Assembly: GCA_002309215.1 (NCBI GenBank)
Contig: DBXG01000009.1
Span: 1-8,167 of the forward strand
Source: Alphaproteobacteria bacterium UBA1218
Lineage (GTDB): Bacteria > Pseudomonadota > Alphaproteobacteria > Rs-D84
Length of the DNA stretch: 8,167 nt
Direction: 5' to 3'
A program made the translations under genes and the position numbers. Under the pieces are notes generated by a model that searched no databases, had not been told where the DNA came from, and saw only the letters and a list, made by a program, of their open reading frames with translations. This document shows positions 7,097 through 8,167 of the stretch, one piece after another; position 1 is the stretch's first letter, and each line of letters opens with the position of its first letter.

Positions 7097-7314
7097 GAAT
7101 CTAAGAAATTAGGTTCAGGGCTGTGATAAGCCCAGACTATTCGGTGCGAAAGCATCGCAATTTGATGTTTCGGTGTTTTTTGCACCGTTGTCTTCCCTGG
7201 CTTTTGGTCGGGGAGCTGCTGGTTATAAAACAGGGATATCCTAAAAACCACGGAATCACTAATAGTCTGATTTATCAACTCCCTGACCGCTCTTTCTTGG
7301 GCGGTTTAATTTTT
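7097..7314 (+). ncRNA. Structured RNA: 6S-like small RNA or gene leader (unidentified)
   Basis: No convincing protein gene lies here, but a long interrupted helix joins the two ends. TCAGGG (7115-7120) pairs with CCCTGA (7281-7286), TGATAA (7124-7129) with TTATCA (7272-7277), and CAGACTATT (7133-7141) with AATAGTCTG (7261-7269), giving 21 Watson-Crick pairs in register separated by small internal loops. Inside are further hairpins: CGGTGC (7142-7147) with GCACCG (7182-7187), a bulged hairpin 7148-7171, and CTTCCC (7192-7197) with GGGGAG (7210-7215). An intrinsic terminator follows directly. A closing stem of this type with a folded interior of about 120 nt recalls 6S RNA in size and outline. 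I recognise no conserved 6S, RNase P, tmRNA, SRP or known riboswitch core. Because a gene starts just after the terminator, a cis-acting leader is the main alternative. The 5' end is inferred from the promoter. Confidence 0.6.
7286..7314 (+). terminator. Intrinsic terminator or attenuator upstream of the DUF1796-like gene
   Basis: ACCGCTC (7286-7292) pairs with GGGCGGT (7299-7305), a seven-pair stem with one G-T pair and a six-base TTTCTT loop. It is followed by the T-rich tail TTTAATTTTT. It lies 13 bases before the start codon at 7328. Its 5' arm shares base 7286 with the closing helix of the upstream RNA, and 7287-7288 could extend that helix with 7112-7113, so the two structures may compete at their junction. 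Confidence 0.7.
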
Positions 7315-7327
7315 ATACAGGAAAACG

Positions 7328-8017
7328 ATGGACAAGCACGATTTAATAGTTTCACTAGGCAACGATTTTGTCCCAGCTATGGCATTAAAATTGTTGAAAA
7401 TCACAGAAAAAACCTATCCTTTTGATTGGTCGGCATGCGATGGTGACGTATCTGAACGTTTGTTGAAAAAATGCGACATAATCAAAAAACATTTTAGAAA
7501 CGAATTCAATGTTTCAGATTTTATTGAATATTTTTCACCAGAGCTACTTGTCCACAGTATTAAAAACACAAAAAATGGCATTTATTATGCACAAGGTTTC
7601 ACGTCTGGGCAGTCTGTCAAAGATTTTTTTCCAGATTTTTTGCGAACATATCAACGACGAATAAAACGTTTATATGATGATATTGAAAGCGCAAATAATA
7701 TTTTGTTCATTTATCAAGATGCGATTACCAGTTTACCCTTGAATACAATAAAAAATGCAATAAATATCTTGAAAAAGTCTTTTCCAAATAAAAACATCAG
7801 TTTATTTGTGTTTTTGCCGATTATTTCAACAAAAGCGACCCGATGCTACGAGATAAAAACGAATATTGATAATGTACGCGTATTTGCTTGTATTAAACCA
7901 GAAACACAAAATTATGAAAAAAGAGTTGACTTGTTTGCAGGGATATTAGAACACATTTTCAATAACGTTCCTTGTCCACTTATAAATAACGACGACATTA
8001 TATCTGTCGCAGAATGA
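7328..8017 (+). CDS. DUF1796-like protein (putative cysteine-peptidase-fold) lacking the family cysteine
   Basis: This is a 229-residue soluble protein with no signal peptide or membrane segment. The N-terminus, IVSLGNDFVPAMALK (7-21) then TYPFDWSACD (29-38), resembles the start of DUF1796 'putative cysteine peptidase' proteins (SLGxxCxxAxxLK...YPFDW). The later YQRRIKRLYDDI (108-119) followed by NILFIYQD (124-131) resembles their YxRRIxR...FVR region. In the family as I remember it, a cysteine follows SLGxx; here that position is F14. The histidine usually seen before the RRI block is also not evident (IYYAQGF, 85-91). If the family is a hydrolase, this member is probably inactive or works differently. 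Such proteins often occur near glycan or capsule genes, but no such neighbours are visible. AGGA (7319-7322) lies five bases before the ATG. It probably shares the promoter of the upstream RNA by read-through of the terminator. Confidence 0.75.
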   Translation: MDKHDLIVSLGNDFVPAMALKLLKITEKTYPFDWSACDGDVSERLLKKCDIIKKHFRNEFNVSDFIEYFSPELLVHSIKNTKNGIYYAQGFTSGQSVKDFFPDFLRTYQRRIKRLYDDIESANNILFIYQDAITSLPLNTIKNAINILKKSFPNKNISLFVFLPIISTKATRCYEIKTNIDNVRVFACIKPETQNYEKRVDLFAGILEHIFNNVPCPLINNDDIISVAE

Positions 8018-8054
8018 ATCAGACGCATACATCATATTGCATTGGGGCAACAGC

Positions 8055-8112
8055 ATTGAAAAATCCTTAAAACATGCAAAAAACGATTTTTTCAATTTTA
8101 TTATTGAAAAAT
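8055..8112. repeat. Three-arm AT-rich inverted repeat, possible terminator
   Basis: ATTGAAAAATC (8055-8065) can pair with GATTTTTTCAAT (8085-8096; one bulged T), which is followed by TTTTATT, so this hairpin could end transcription of the DUF1796-like gene. The same middle arm can instead pair with ATTGAAAAA at 8103-8111 across a six-base loop (nine pairs). The third arm overlaps the -35 box of the tRNA promoter. The stems are AT-rich and weak, so terminator function is uncertain. Confidence 0.45.
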
Positions 8113-8131
8113 TATTAAAGACATATATAAT
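8104..8131 (+). promoter_or_regulatory. Sigma70 promoter of the tRNA gene
   Basis: TTGAAA (8104-8109) and a perfect TATAAT (8126-8131) are 16 bases apart, giving a start near 8138, about five bases before the mature tRNA 5' end. Position and quality fit a tRNA promoter. Confidence 0.6.
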
Positions 8132-8142
8132 TGGCATATCTT

Positions 8143-8167
8143 TGGAGCGTCGTCTAATGGTAGGACA
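8143..8167 (+). tRNA. Partial tRNA, probably tRNA-Gln (5' end only)
   Basis: The last 25 bases match a tRNA 5' end: acceptor strand TGGAGCG (8143-8149), TC at positions 8-9, D-stem GTCT, D-loop AATGGTA with the GG pair, D-stem GGAC, then A. A 5' T together with TC at positions 8-9 is typical of glutamine tRNAs. The anticodon lies beyond the window, so the identity is not proven; a Glu-like D-arm makes tRNA-Glu the main alternative. Confidence 0.8.

Noticed and set aside
7097..7314. Known RNA classes: tmRNA, RNase P RNA, SRP RNA, cobalamin, TPP or FMN riboswitch
   Set aside because: Their hallmark core sequences were looked for by eye on the plus strand and not seen. 6S remains possible because it is defined more by shape than by sequence.
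7084..7425. Short open frames on both strands across the 7084-7425 spacer
   Set aside because: They lack ribosome sites and family features, and they cross the terminator or the real start at 7328. The region is better explained by RNA structure.
1..8167. CRISPR array, insertion sequence, transposase or phage genes
   Set aside because: No regularly spaced repeats, terminal inverted repeats with a transposase, or phage-type proteins are present.

Overview
The window looks like part of an AT-rich Gram-negative chromosome. A TolC-type outer-membrane protein, an RND inner-membrane pump and a RmuC protein all point to a two-membrane bacterium. The HAD-IB phosphatase resembles the PgpC/CicA type. 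Low GC and compact, overlapping genes fit a host-associated, possibly alphaproteobacterial lineage, but no taxonomic marker gene is present, so this is inference.

Layout. Positions 1-879 (+) encode a short RmuC-family protein. It converges on a minus-strand operon that fills 899-6963. In transcription order the operon is: MarR-type regulator (6963-6517), TolC-like outer-membrane factor (6524-5217), a very small membrane-fusion adaptor (5215-4601), a full-length RND permease (4581-1564) and a HAD-IB phosphatase (1501-899), which also has a likely promoter of its own. A near-consensus sigma70 promoter drives the operon. Its -10 box and start site lie inside a 23-bp imperfect palindrome, a strong candidate for the MarR operator.

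Positions 7030-7327 hold no protein gene. They contain the operon promoter and, divergently on the plus strand, a probable ~215-nt structured RNA with a long closing helix between its two ends, followed by an intrinsic terminator. The RNA could be a free 6S-like small RNA or a leader/attenuator of the next gene. That gene (7328-8017) encodes a protein resembling the DUF1796 'putative cysteine peptidase' family, but without the family cysteine. The window ends in the first 25 bases of a tRNA, most likely tRNA-Gln, with its own promoter.

How it fits together: the MarR protein probably represses its own operon, which encodes all three parts of a tripartite efflux pump. The pump is unusual in two ways. 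The permease lacks the usual transmembrane proton-relay residues (Asp-Asp in TM4, Lys in TM10). The adaptor lacks room for the lipoyl and alpha-hairpin domains that normally reach the TolC channel. These two oddities, the structured RNA and the DUF1796-like protein are the points most worth following up.
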